Origin: Streptomyces sp. man185
GTDB taxonomy: Bacteria > Actinomycetota > Actinomycetes > Streptomycetales > Streptomycetaceae
Direction: 5' to 3'
Assembly: GCA_002551355.1 (NCBI GenBank)
Contig: NTHE01000063.1
Location: 1-47,211 of the forward strand
Length of the DNA stretch: 47,211 nucleotides
In this document: positions 9,670 through 20,673 of the stretch, piece by piece
Layout: each line of letters opens with the position of its first letter
Numbering within the stretch: the first letter of the stretch is position 1
Made by a program: the position numbers and the translations under genes
The notes under the pieces: model-generated
What the model was told of the DNA's origin: nothing
What the model saw: the letters and a program-made list of their open reading frames with translations, nothing else
Databases searched by the model: none

Positions 9670-11533
9670 CCGCCGTCCGGGCGGCCACGGACGGGCGGTG
9701 CGGACGTCCGCGCTGCTGGGCTGCGGCATCGTCGTGCTGGCCGGATGCGGCTCGATGCCGGTGACCGGGGACGTCAAGCCGGTCGACGCCTCTCAGCCCG
9801 GGGACTCCCAGGTGCAGGTGTACGCGGTGGCGCCCCGGGAAGGCGCGTCGCCCAGCGAGATCGTCGACGGCTTCCTCGAGTCGATGACCAGCGATGATCC
9901 CGCGTTCGCGACCACGCGGAAGTACCTGAGCGCCGATGCCCGGCGTACCTGGCAGCCGAGCGGAAGCACCACGGTTCTGGCTCAGGCACCCAACCGCAGC
10001 GGCCCCCTGCTCCACGACGAGGACAACCGGGCCACCCGGGACCGGGAGACGACCTACACGCTGACCGGCGAGAAGGTCGCGGCGGTCGACGCCCAGAGCT
10101 CCTACCAGCCGCTCGCGCCCACCGCCTACTCCCAGACCCTGCACCTGGTGCTGGAACAGGTGGCGGAGGGGAAGAAGGAGTGGCGCATCGACGTCGTGCC
10201 GGACGGCCTGGTCCTCGGGCAGTCCGACTTCAAGCGGCTCTACCGCTCCGTGAACAAGTACTACTACGCCACCGGGCGCACGAACGGCCGGTCGACGCTC
10301 GTCGCGGACCCCGTCTACGTACGCAACCGCACGGATCCGGTCACGCGCATGGACACCGCCACACAGACCGTCAGGACGCTGCTCGCCGGGCCGACGAACT
10401 GGCTGCGGCCCGTGGTCGACTCCCGGTTCCCGACGGGGACCGCTCTGCGCAAGGGCGTCACCGCGCTGGCGCCGGACGATCAGAACGTCCTGAAGGTGCC
10501 GCTCAACCAGAAGGCCGACAGGGCGGGCCGGAGCGCCTGCCGGATGATGGCCGCCCAAGTGCTGTTCACGCTCCGGGACCTGACCTCGGCCCGGGTCGAG
10601 CGGGTGGAGCTGGAGGGCGGCGAGGGCCGGCTCTGCGCACTGGACGCCGACGACGCGCCGGGGTTCTCCGCCGACCACGGCTCCGAGGGGGCCGACAGCC
10701 AGTACTTCATCAACGACAAGGGCCAGGTGGAGCGGATCCCCGGCTCCACCGAGGGCACCGGAACTCCCGAGCCCGTGACCGGCCCCCTCGGCGCGGGCAC
10801 CGTCCCGATGGGCGCCGTCGGGGTGGCCCGGGACGAAGAGCGGGCCGCCGCGATCTCCTCCCAGGGGCAGAACCTCTACGTGTCCTCCCTGGAGACGGAG
10901 GGCGAGCTGGCCGAGCCCCTTGTCACCAGCGCCGCGGAGAAGGCCGCCGACCGGCTGTCGCCGCCGAGCTGGGACGGCCGCGGCGACCTGTGGGTCGCCG
11001 ACCGTGATCCGGCAGGCCCCAGGCTGCTGAGGCTGGCCGGGGGCACGGGCGAGCCGCAGGAGGTCCGGGTACCGGGCCTCGACGGCGCCCGGATCGAGGA
11101 GCTGCGGATGTCCGCGGACGGGGTGCGGATCGCTCTGCTGCTGACGAAGGACGGCCGCACGACGCTCAACATCGGCCGGGTCGAGCGCCGGGGATCCTCC
11201 GTGGCACCCGAGATCTCGGTCGAGGACCTGCGCCAGGCCGCACCGCAGCTCACGGATGTGTCGGCCATCTCCTGGTCGGGACGCAGCCGTCTGGTGGTGG
11301 TCGGCAAGGAGGAAGGCGGCGTCCAGCAGGTGCGGTACGTGCAGGCGGACGGTTCCACGTCCGCATCGGGGGCGCTCCCCGGGGTGAACCAGGTCCAGTC
11401 GGTCGCCGCGGCGGACGACGAGCTGCTCCCGCTGATGGCGGAGACCGTCGGCGACGGCATAGTGAAGCTCTCGCCGGGGGACAACTGGCAGACCGTGCTC
11501 AAGCAGGGCACGTCGTTGGTCTACCCCGGCTGA
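9659..11533 (+). CDS. lpqB: Lipoprotein LpqB (MtrAB accessory, GerMN domain)
   Basis: 624 residues from the GTG at 9659, chosen for the AGGAGG ribosome site at 9644-9649 and the lipobox position. The signal sequence ends in VLAGC, with the lipidated Cys at residue 30. A GerMN domain lies in the middle (the region around RTLLAGPTNWLRPVVDSRFP). The C-terminal half is an LpqB-type beta-propeller with repeated strands (DGRGDLWVADRDP, SWSGRSRLVVVG). The protein is attached to the outer face of the membrane and is thought to modulate MtrB sensing. Its start overlaps the end of mtrB, so translation is coupled. Confidence 0.95.
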   Translation: MGTDRRPGGHGRAVRTSALLGCGIVVLAGCGSMPVTGDVKPVDASQPGDSQVQVYAVAPREGASPSEIVDGFLESMTSDDPAFATTRKYLSADARRTWQPSGSTTVLAQAPNRSGPLLHDEDNRATRDRETTYTLTGEKVAAVDAQSSYQPLAPTAYSQTLHLVLEQVAEGKKEWRIDVVPDGLVLGQSDFKRLYRSVNKYYYATGRTNGRSTLVADPVYVRNRTDPVTRMDTATQTVRTLLAGPTNWLRPVVDSRFPTGTALRKGVTALAPDDQNVLKVPLNQKADRAGRSACRMMAAQVLFTLRDLTSARVERVELEGGEGRLCALDADDAPGFSADHGSEGADSQYFINDKGQVERIPGSTEGTGTPEPVTGPLGAGTVPMGAVGVARDEERAAAISSQGQNLYVSSLETEGELAEPLVTSAAEKAADRLSPPSWDGRGDLWVADRDPAGPRLLRLAGGTGEPQEVRVPGLDGARIEELRMSADGVRIALLLTKDGRTTLNIGRVERRGSSVAPEISVEDLRQAAPQLTDVSAISWSGRSRLVVVGKEEGGVQQVRYVQADGSTSASGALPGVNQVQSVAAADDELLPLMAETVGDGIVKLSPGDNWQTVLKQGTSLVYPG

Positions 11534-11617
11534 TCCGGTGCCCCGGGCGGCTCCGTCCGGTCCCCAGGGTTTTCCACAGGGGTGGCCCGGTCTCGGCGGG
11601 CCCGACACAGTGGCGTC

Positions 11618-12379
11618 ATGCGGAACGCGTGGCAGGAGCTGTCCGGTCTGCTGCTGCCGGTGGCCTGCGCCGGCTGCGGCAGACCGCGCACCGAGCTGTG
11701 CGCGGCCTGCGGTGCCGCGCTGCACGGCGGCACCGCCCGCCGGGTCCGGCCCTCGCCCCTGCCACCGGGGCTTCCGGCGGTGTATGCGGCCGCGCCGTAC
11801 GAGAACGCCGTACGAGCGGTTCTGCTGGCCCACAAGGAGCGCGGGGCACTCGGGTTGGCCGGGGCACTCGGACGGGCCCTGGCGGGTTGCGTACGGGCCG
11901 GGGCGGGGCGACCGGGCGATGCGGGAGGCTCACGGCTCGCAGGACTCCTGCTGCTGGTTCCCGTACCCTCCGCGCGCTCCTCGACCGCGGCGCGCGGCCA
12001 TGACCCGGTGCGCAGGATCGCCGTCGCGGCCGCGCGGGACCTGCGGCGCGTGGGCCTGCCGGCCCAGGTGCTTCCGCTGCTCCGGCAGCGGCGGGCGGTC
12101 GCGGACCAGGCGGGGCTCGGGGCGCGGCAGCGGCGGGCGAATCTGGCCGGCGCACTGGAGCTCACAGCGGGGGGAGGGCGGCTCCTGCGGCGCGGCCTCC
12201 TCCGTCACGGCCGGGTGATCCTGGTCGACGATCTGTTGACGACGGGATCGACGCTGGCGGAGGCGGCACGGGCCGTCGGCGAGGCCTACGGCAGCGGTGG
12301 GGAGCCAGCCCTGCACGGAGCGTGCAGGGCAGCGGTCGTCGCAGCGTCTCCCTCCGCCTTCGAAACAAACCGGAACTGA
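11618..12379 (+). CDS. ComF family phosphoribosyltransferase-like protein
   Basis: 253 residues from the ATG at 11618; a GTG 12 codons upstream (11582) is possible, and neither has a good Shine-Dalgarno. The N-terminus has a CxxC-x10-CxxC zinc-finger-like module (CAGCGRP...LCAACG) typical of ComF. The C-terminal half is a type I PRTase domain with the PRPP-binding loop VILVDDLLTTGST. In naturally competent bacteria ComF supports DNA uptake; in Actinobacteria the role is unknown and the gene is simply conserved between lpqB and hpf. It may be transcribed with lpqB (84 bp apart). Confidence 0.9.
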   Translation: MRNAWQELSGLLLPVACAGCGRPRTELCAACGAALHGGTARRVRPSPLPPGLPAVYAAAPYENAVRAVLLAHKERGALGLAGALGRALAGCVRAGAGRPGDAGGSRLAGLLLLVPVPSARSSTAARGHDPVRRIAVAAARDLRRVGLPAQVLPLLRQRRAVADQAGLGARQRRANLAGALELTAGGGRLLRRGLLRHGRVILVDDLLTTGSTLAEAARAVGEAYGSGGEPALHGACRAAVVAASPSAFETNRN

Positions 12380-12521
12380 CCGAGAACCTGCATCGTTGCA
12401 GGTAATGAGAGGGCAATACCCCCTGATTGGAGGTACGTGCCAGTAGCGGGTGCCGAGACCCTGGTGCGCAGGCTATGTTCGGTTGTGAGGAACGGTGAAG
12501 GCCGGATCTCGATGAATGCAC

Positions 12522-12685
12522 CACCAGGTTGCGGGCAGGTAACTCACCGGTAAGAGAGGCACGCAAAGTCGGTGGGGTTGCGACCCCTCCGACGGGGGAG
12601 GAGGAGGCGAAAGCCACCGAGTCCGAGGCCCTGGTGATCTCCGGGGCCTGGTGCAAAAGGGAAATGCCCCGCCGCTGAGCGGGGC
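12522..12685 (+). ncRNA. Structured leader upstream of hpf (candidate raiA-motif RNA)
   Basis: The 327-bp gap before hpf contains no gene but dense complementarity. CACCAGG (12522-12528) can close the structure with CCTGGTG at 12647-12653 or with an identical copy at 12630-12636. TCGGTGG (12569-12575) pairs perfectly with CCACCGA (12614-12620). Local hairpins inside are GGGGT/ACCCC (12574-12578 with 12583-12587) and GGC-GAAA-GCC (12606-12615). AGGCCC/GGGCCT (12626-12631 with 12644-12649) competes with the closing helix. GCCCCGC/GCGGGGC (12666-12672 with 12679-12685) stands just before the ribosome site. The raiA motif is a known structured RNA found upstream of raiA/hpf-type genes in Firmicutes and Actinobacteria; placement and size fit, but I cannot align it to the family model. 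Nucleotides 12380-12521 show no other recognisable feature. Confidence 0.55.
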
Positions 12686-12706
12686 GATCCGGGAACGGAG
12701 TTCTGC

Positions 12707-13396
12707 GTGGACATCGTCGTCAAGGGCCGCAAGACCGAGGTGCCCGAGCGGTTCCGCAAGCACGTGGCCGAGAAGCTGAAGCTGGACAAGATCCAGAAGT
12801 TCGACGGCAAGGTGATCAGCGTCGACGTCGAGGTGTCCAAGGAGCCGAATCCCCGTCAGGCCGACCGCTCCGACCGGGTGGAGATCACACTCCACTCGCG
12901 TGGGCCGGTCATCCGGGCGGAAGCGGCGGCGGGCGACCCCTACGCAGCGCTTGATCTGGCCACCGGAAAGCTGGAGGCCCGGCTGCGCAAGCAGCACGAC
13001 AAGCGCTACAGCCGCCGAGGCAACGGCCGTCTGTCGGCTGCCGAGGTCGGGGACGTGGTCCCCGGCGTCGCTTCGTTCGACGAGGACGGTGAGCTGGTCG
13101 GCGACCAGTCGCCGGCGCCCGTCCCCACCACGAAGATCGGCTCGCTCGAAGTACAGGGCGAAGGGCCGCTCGTGATGCGCGAGAAGACCCACACCGCCGC
13201 ACCGATGTCGCTCGACCAGGCGCTCTACGAGATGGAACTGGTCGGCCACGACTTCTACTTGTTCGTCGACTCCGAGACGAAGGAGCCCAGCGTCGTCTAC
13301 CGGCGACACGCCTACGACTACGGCGTCATCCACCTGAGGACCGACCCGCTCGCCGCGGACGAAGCAGGCGGCGCGGGCGGTGCGCTCGGCGGCTGA
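12707..13396 (+). CDS. hpf: Long-form ribosome hibernation promoting factor
   Basis: 229 residues from the GTG at 12707 (GGAG at 12697-12700). The N-terminal S30AE/YfiA fold (about 1-100, starting MDIVVKGRKTEVPERFRKH) binds the 30S decoding centre and blocks translation. A variable linker follows. The C-terminal dimerisation domain (about 170-225, with HDFYLFVDSET and RRHAYDYGVIHL) pairs two ribosomes into inactive 100S particles. The two-domain architecture marks the long form typical of Gram-positives. The order comF-hpf-secA is conserved in Actinobacteria. Expression is probably controlled through the long structured leader. A hairpin follows 12 bp after the stop. Confidence 0.95.
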   Translation: MDIVVKGRKTEVPERFRKHVAEKLKLDKIQKFDGKVISVDVEVSKEPNPRQADRSDRVEITLHSRGPVIRAEAAAGDPYAALDLATGKLEARLRKQHDKRYSRRGNGRLSAAEVGDVVPGVASFDEDGELVGDQSPAPVPTTKIGSLEVQGEGPLVMREKTHTAAPMSLDQALYEMELVGHDFYLFVDSETKEPSVVYRRHAYDYGVIHLRTDPLAADEAGGAGGALGG

Positions 13397-13408
13397 GGCC
13401 ACATCGTC

Positions 13409-13449
13409 CGGGTGCCCCCGAGGCGTTTTCGCGCCGGCGGGGGCGCCCG
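13409..13449 (+). terminator. Terminator-like hairpin after hpf
   Basis: CGGGTGCCCCCG (13409-13420) pairs with CGGGGGCGCCCG (13438-13449) with a single G-T wobble. The inner GGCG/CGCC stem encloses a TTTTCG loop. There is no U-run, as is common in Streptomyces. It separates hpf from the response-regulator gene. Confidence 0.6.
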
Positions 13450-13579
13450 TGCACGGGCGCAGGACCACCGTGCCGGGGTCCGGGCATGGAATCATGGCGG
13501 CCCGAGCCAATCGGTGTTCTGTGAAGTGCCGTTGGCGAACGACCGACACTTCAGGCCGTGGCCTTCAGGGGGAGGAACG

Positions 13580-14335
13580 ATGGCGGACACCTTCGGGCCC
13601 GTGCGCGATGCGAATGACTCCGACGACGACACCGGTGCGTATGCCGGCACGGACGCGGACGGCGCTTCACGCAAGGAGCCCATCAGGGTCCTCGTGGTCG
13701 ATGACCACGCGCTCTTCCGCAGGGGTCTGGAGATCGTCCTCGCGCAGGAGGAGGACATCCAGGTCATCGGCGAGGCCGGGGACGGCTCCGAGGCGGTCGA
13801 CAAGGCCGCCGACCTGCTGCCCGACATCGTTCTGATGGATGTCCGGATGCCGAAACGCGGCGGCATCGAGGCCTGCACCGCCATCAAGGAGGTGGCCCCC
13901 AGCGCGAAGATCATCATGCTGACGATCAGCGACGAGGAGGCCGACCTCTACGAGGCGATCAAGGCGGGCGCGACCGGATATCTCCTCAAGGAGATCTCCA
14001 CCGACGAGGTCGCCACGGCCATTCGCGCGGTCGCCGACGGGCAGTCCCAGATCAGCCCCTCCATGGCCTCCAAGCTGCTCACCGAGTTCAAGTCGATGAT
14101 CCAGCGCACCGACGAGCGGCGGCTCGTTCCGGCGCCCCGGCTCACCGAACGCGAGCTGGAAGTGCTGAAACTCGTGGCGACCGGCATGAACAACCGGGAT
14201 ATCGCCAAGGAGTTGTTCATTTCCGAGAACACGGTGAAGAACCACGTCCGCAATATCCTGGAGAAACTGCAGCTGCACTCCCGGATGGAAGCCGTGGTCT
14301 ATGCCATGCGCGAGAAGATCCTGGAGATCAGGTAG
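13580..14335 (+). CDS. Orphan NarL/LuxR-family response regulator
   Basis: 251 residues from the ATG at 13580, placed by a strong GGGGGAGG ribosome site; the longer in-frame reading upstream is non-coding. An acidic low-complexity N-terminal extension of ~33 residues precedes the receiver domain: VVDDH, phospho-acceptor Asp87 in VLMDVRMP, Thr in MLTIS and Lys in YLLKEIS. The C-terminal LuxR helix-turn-helix reads LTERELEVLKLVATGMNNRDIAKEL...ENTVKNHVRNIL. All receiver-domain catalytic residues are intact, so it is probably phosphorylated, but no histidine kinase is adjacent. It occupies the hpf-secA interval, which in mycobacteria lacks this gene. Its targets are unknown. Confidence 0.93.
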   Translation: MADTFGPVRDANDSDDDTGAYAGTDADGASRKEPIRVLVVDDHALFRRGLEIVLAQEEDIQVIGEAGDGSEAVDKAADLLPDIVLMDVRMPKRGGIEACTAIKEVAPSAKIIMLTISDEEADLYEAIKAGATGYLLKEISTDEVATAIRAVADGQSQISPSMASKLLTEFKSMIQRTDERRLVPAPRLTERELEVLKLVATGMNNRDIAKELFISENTVKNHVRNILEKLQLHSRMEAVVYAMREKILEIR

Positions 14336-14341
14336 CGGGCG

Positions 14342-14369
14342 GCTCCGGCCACCGGTCCCGGCCGGGAGC
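14342..14369. terminator. Possible bidirectional hairpin between convergent genes
   Basis: Between the convergent response-regulator and glycosylase genes, GCTCCGGCC pairs with GGCCGGGAGC with one bulged base. The gap is only 46 bp. It could act as a terminator in both directions; there is no T-run. Confidence 0.35.
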
Positions 14370-14381
14370 GGCGGAAGACGG

Positions 14382-15569
14382 TCAGCGGTAGGCGCGCTGG
14401 AGCGCCTGGCCGATCTCCGTCCTGAGCGGCTCGCGCAGCTCCGGGGCGTCCACCCGGTCCACCCGGATGTCCGTGCACCCCACCCAGGCCGCCGCCTCCA
14501 CCAGGGCCTCGGCCATCGGGGCCACCGCCTTCGGGCCTGCCAGCGAGGCCTGCTTGGCGACCAGCGTGGTGCCCTCGCGCGCCGGGTCGACCCGGCCCTG
14601 GAGCTTCCCGCCCGCCAGCAACGGCATCGCGAAATAGCCGTGGATCCGCTTCTGCTTGGGCACGTAGGCCTCCAGCCGGTGGGTGAAGTCGAAGATCCGC
14701 TCGGTGCGCGCCCGCTCCCAGATCAGGGAGTCGAACGGCGACAACAGCGTCGTGCGGTGGCGGCCGCGTGGCTCCTTGGCCAGGGCCTCCGGGTCTGCCC
14801 AGGCCGGCTTCGCCCAGCCCTCCACCACGACCGGGACCAGGCCCGAGTCCCCCACCACGGCGTCGAACTCCTCGCCCTTCAGCCGGTGGTAGTCCGCGAT
14901 GTCGCTGCGGGTGCCGACGCCCAGGGATCTGCCCGCCAGTGCGACCAGCCGCCGCCGGCACTCGGCGTCGCTCAGCTCGTCGTGCAGCAGGGCGTCCGGA
15001 ATGGCCCGCTCGGCCAGGTCGTAGACCCGCTTCCAGCCGCGCCGCTCGGTGCACACCACCTCGCCGTACATCAGGGCCCGCTCGACGGCGACCTTGGACG
15101 CCGACCAGTCCCACCACTCGCCGCCGTTCTTCGCGCCGCCCAGCTCGGTCGCCGTCAACGGGCCCTCGTCGCGCAGCTGCTTGATCACGGTGTCGTACAC
15201 ACCGTCGGGCAGATCGTGGCCCCAGTGCGGGCGGGAGCGGTAGGCGCGGCGGCGGAACGCGAAGTGCGGCCACTCCTCGACGGGCAGGATGCACGCGGCG
15301 TGTGACCAGTACTCGAAGGTCCGGCCGCCCGACCAGTAGGCGTCCTCCACCGTCCGGCGGCCCACCGAGCCGAGCCGGGCGTAGGGAATCAGCTCGTGCG
15401 AGCGGGCCAGCACCGAGATCGTGTCCAGCTGGACCGCGCCGAGGTGGCGCAGCACCCCCGGCACCCCTCCCCGGCGGTCCGGTGCCCCCAGGAAGCCCTG
15501 GGCGCGCAGGGCGATGCGGCGGGCCTGGTCGGCGGAGAGTTCGACTGCGGGAGGAGGCACAGGCGTCAT
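14382..15569 (-). CDS. AlkX/YcaQ-type winged-helix DNA glycosylase (HTH_42 family)
   Basis: 395 residues from the ATG at 15569; a GTG at 15593 is an alternative, and neither has a clear ribosome site. It belongs to the winged-helix family (formerly DUF1006) of bacterial glycosylases that remove bulky alkyl adducts and unhook interstrand crosslinks. The motif Gln-Leu-Asp (47-49, in GAVQLDTISVLARSHELIPYARLG) is the Q-x-D form typical of the YcaQ/AlkX branch, rather than the Q-x-Q form of antibiotic-linked AlkZ. The characteristic EYWSHAACILPVEEWPHF segment is present. Streptomyces producers use such enzymes as housekeeping or self-protection repair; no biosynthetic gene cluster is adjacent. It may be transcribed with the GNAT gene 55 bp upstream. 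Confidence 0.85.
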   Translation of the reverse strand: MTPVPPPAVELSADQARRIALRAQGFLGAPDRRGGVPGVLRHLGAVQLDTISVLARSHELIPYARLGSVGRRTVEDAYWSGGRTFEYWSHAACILPVEEWPHFAFRRRAYRSRPHWGHDLPDGVYDTVIKQLRDEGPLTATELGGAKNGGEWWDWSASKVAVERALMYGEVVCTERRGWKRVYDLAERAIPDALLHDELSDAECRRRLVALAGRSLGVGTRSDIADYHRLKGEEFDAVVGDSGLVPVVVEGWAKPAWADPEALAKEPRGRHRTTLLSPFDSLIWERARTERIFDFTHRLEAYVPKQKRIHGYFAMPLLAGGKLQGRVDPAREGTTLVAKQASLAGPKAVAPMAEALVEAAAWVGCTDIRVDRVDAPELREPLRTEIGQALQRAYR

Positions 15570-15624
15570 ACGTCGAACCCTAGACGGCGCCACTGACAGC
15601 CCGGCCCCCGATGCCGTACGCGGA

Positions 15625-16254
15625 TCACGGGCTCCCCAGGGGCCAGCGTCCGGAGTCCGGGGCTCCGCCGGTCCGGGGGGCGTGCCGCTCGGGGACGTAA
15701 GGGTGCGTGCCCGCGAGGCCCAGGTCGGACGGGAGCAGGGCCGCCGTCCAGGCGTCGCGCCGCACCCCCTTGTTGAGCAGCCCGGACCGCTGTTCGCCCT
15801 CCAGCCGGAACCCCGCCCGCAGGGCGACGGCCCGGGAGGCCAGGTTGCCGATCTCGGCCCGCCACTCCAGCCGGTCCGCCCCCAGCGACGCGAAGGCCCA
15901 GCGGGCGGAGCCGAGCACCGCCTCGGTGACGTAACCGCGGCCGCGGTGCTCCTTGGTGGACCAGTAGCCCACCTCGTACGTTCCCGGCCGGCTGCGGCGG
16001 TCGATGCCGAGCGCCCCGACGAGCGTCCCGGTCTCCCGCAGGACCAGAGCGAAGCCGTAGGCGGAGTCGTCCTGCCAGCCCGCCGGGGCGAGCTTCGTGG
16101 TGAACAGTTCCGCGTCGGTGAGGCGGTACGGGGAGGGGATCACCGTCCAGCGCTGGATGTCCGGGTCCTGACAGGCGGCGTGCACCCGGTAGGTGTCCTG
16201 CGGGCCGAAGGGCCGCAGGAGCAGGCGCTCCGTGGTGAGGGTGATCGGCTCCAT
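15625..16254 (-). CDS. GNAT family N-acetyltransferase (RimJ/RimL-like)
   Basis: 209 residues from the ATG at 16254. The start, TLTTERLLLRPFGPQDTYRVHAACQ in outline, is typical of the Acetyltransf_3 (RimJ/RimL) group, and the acetyl-CoA loop is visible in KEHRGRGYVTEAV (about residues 105-117). A core of ~175 residues is followed by a Pro/Gly-rich tail of about 30 residues that is unlikely to be catalytic. The substrate cannot be inferred. The gene points away from secA and toward the glycosylase gene. Confidence 0.85.
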   Translation of the reverse strand: MEPITLTTERLLLRPFGPQDTYRVHAACQDPDIQRWTVIPSPYRLTDAELFTTKLAPAGWQDDSAYGFALVLRETGTLVGALGIDRRSRPGTYEVGYWSTKEHRGRGYVTEAVLGSARWAFASLGADRLEWRAEIGNLASRAVALRAGFRLEGEQRSGLLNKGVRRDAWTAALLPSDLGLAGTHPYVPERHAPRTGGAPDSGRWPLGSP

Positions 16255-16494
16255 GGGCCGATTCTCGTGAGCCCGAAGCCGTGATGCGAGCACTTTTCGG
16301 GCTTCCCGGCACCTTCCGTGCGTCTGGACCGTTGTCCTATAAGGGTGCGGCGAGGTCCACGCGACGGCAGCCCTCCCGACGCGGTGGTGTCCTCGCTTAC
16401 GATGGCCGTTGCGGTGGGGCCCACCTGCCGTGCCCGCGCCAGAGTCCATTACACGACCCAGTGCCAGGCCCGACCGGCAAGGAGACCAGCCTCA

Positions 16495-19320
<2,826 letters not shown>

Positions 19321-19338
19321 CAGCAGGGGCTGCACCCC

Positions 19339-19376
19339 GGCAGGGGCCGGACACCGCGAGGTGTCCGGCCCCTGCC
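19339..19376. terminator. secA terminator, possibly bidirectional
   Basis: A perfect 17-bp stem (19339-19355 with 19360-19376) is capped by a GCGA GNRA tetraloop. It sits between the convergent ends of secA and the Rv3235-like gene. There is no T-run on either side, but the stem strength makes termination in both directions likely. Confidence 0.8.
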
Positions 19377-19388
19377 GCGTCTCCCGGG

Positions 19389-19862
19389 TCACCTCGCGCC
19401 GGAGTGGCCGGCCGTGAGGCGTTCGCCGCCCAGCTCCACGGCGGCGCAGCGCCAGCGCTGGTCGGCGCCCTGTTCCAGGCGGAAGGCCATCGCCCGCACC
19501 CGGTCGCCCGCGGCGATGCTGGCGAAGGCCTCGACCACGCCGGTGGCGGGCTGGGCCCCGCGGCAGTGGCGAAGGACGGGGCGGGCGCCCCGGGCGGCCC
19601 CCAGCGGGGTGCTGGGGGCCAGCTCGGCGAGCTGGTCGTAGGCCTCGCCGATGGTGTGGCCGAGCATCCAGTGCACCGGGCGCTGGCCGCTGAGGACCGC
19701 GAGCAGACGCTCGGCGAACCACTGGTGCGGTCGCTGCGGCCGGTGGGGCTGCTGCCTGCGGGACCGCTGCGGAGGTACCGACCGGGGACTGCTCGGTACC
19801 GACCGGGGGCCGTTCTGGTCGCGTCGGCCGGTGGGCCTCGTCCTGTCCGTGCTCATGATCAT
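19389..19862 (-). CDS. Rv3235 family protein
   Basis: 157 residues; starts at 19862 or at the ATG two codons later (19856). A basic, Arg/Pro/Gln-rich disordered N-terminus of ~45 residues is followed by a small folded domain with the family pattern: WFAERLLAVLSGQRPVHWML, then ARPVLRHCRG, then a terminal strand R-RAMAFRLEQGADQRWRCAAVELGG. The family is restricted to Actinobacteria and lies close to secA1 in Mycobacterium too (Rv3235). The function is unknown; the linkage to secA is syntenic, not demonstrated. It is convergent with secA. Confidence 0.8.
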   Translation of the reverse strand: MIMSTDRTRPTGRRDQNGPRSVPSSPRSVPPQRSRRQQPHRPQRPHQWFAERLLAVLSGQRPVHWMLGHTIGEAYDQLAELAPSTPLGAARGARPVLRHCRGAQPATGVVEAFASIAAGDRVRAMAFRLEQGADQRWRCAAVELGGERLTAGHSGAR

Positions 19863-20128
19863 CGCCCCGTTGACCGGGCCCGGTTCTACCGGGCGGTAAC
19901 TTGTGTTGGGGATCTTCTACGGGTGCGGTCGTCAGCGACGCAAGGGGCCTTCGGGCGCCGAGCGGGCCTGGACGGTTTCACCTATCCGTGGCGCGGCCCT
20001 TGTGGGGCAAGGGCGACGGCGGGGGTGACGGGGCGTCCACCGTGGACGGACGACCCCGGTTGCCGAAACCCGAAAGGGGACGCTCCCACGTATCCTGAGG
20101 ACGTTTCCCCCTACGAAAGCGACCTGCC

Positions 20129-20635
20129 ATGCGCGTGTACGTCCCCCTGACCCTCTCCGGTCTCGCAGCGGCGCACGGTGCGGGCGAGGTCGGCCCCGGA
20201 CCGCTGACCGCCTACGCGGTGACCCCCGGGCTGCGCGAGTGGTACGTCTCCGACGACATCGAGGAGCTGGAGTACGCGGCGCTCAACCGGGCCGCCGCCG
20301 CCTCGCTCCGGGTGATCGCCGGGAACCCGGCCGAGGTGCGCCGCCGGGTCGTCGTCGCCGTCGACGTACCGGACGGGTCCGCGGTCGCCGACCCCGACCA
20401 CGGGCTGAGCGCGTCGTCGCTCGGCGAGGTGCGGATCGCCGGCGCGCTGCCGCTGGCCAAGGCGGCGGCGGTGCACGTGGACGCCGACGACGCGGAGAAG
20501 GACGTGGCCGCCGCGGCGGCCGCGCTGGGTGCGGCGGACCTCGGCGACGACGACGCGCAGTTCACCGTGGACGGCGCCGAGGACCACGAGCTGCTCTGGT
20601 TCGGCGTCCAGGAGATTCCGCAGCTCATCGGCTGA
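20129..20635 (+). CDS. Conserved actinobacterial protein (DUF6912 family)
   Basis: 168 residues, small and acidic, with no membrane segment or signal peptide. The opening MRVYVPLTLSGLAA and the end ELLWFGVQEIPQLIG are characteristic of an uncharacterised actinobacterial family whose members begin and end this way. The middle alternates Ala-rich helices with strands (RRRVVVAVDVPDG, GALPLAKAAAVHVDADDAE). No catalytic motif is visible. The 266-bp upstream gap includes TATCCT near 20091 as a possible -10 box but no other structure I recognise. It lies 38 bp before the HAD gene and is probably cotranscribed with it. Confidence 0.75.
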   Translation: MRVYVPLTLSGLAAAHGAGEVGPGPLTAYAVTPGLREWYVSDDIEELEYAALNRAAAASLRVIAGNPAEVRRRVVVAVDVPDGSAVADPDHGLSASSLGEVRIAGALPLAKAAAVHVDADDAEKDVAAAAAALGAADLGDDDAQFTVDGAEDHELLWFGVQEIPQLIG

Positions 20636-20673
20636 GGATCGGCGTTGTCGGACCCGGCGGGTACTTTTTCTGT

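Noticed and set aside
12380..12706. c-di-GMP-I (GEMM) or c-di-AMP (ydaO) riboswitch in the hpf leader
   Set aside because: An ACGCAAAG-like stretch is present, but the receptor and paired elements that define those aptamers cannot be placed; the raiA motif is the better candidate by context.
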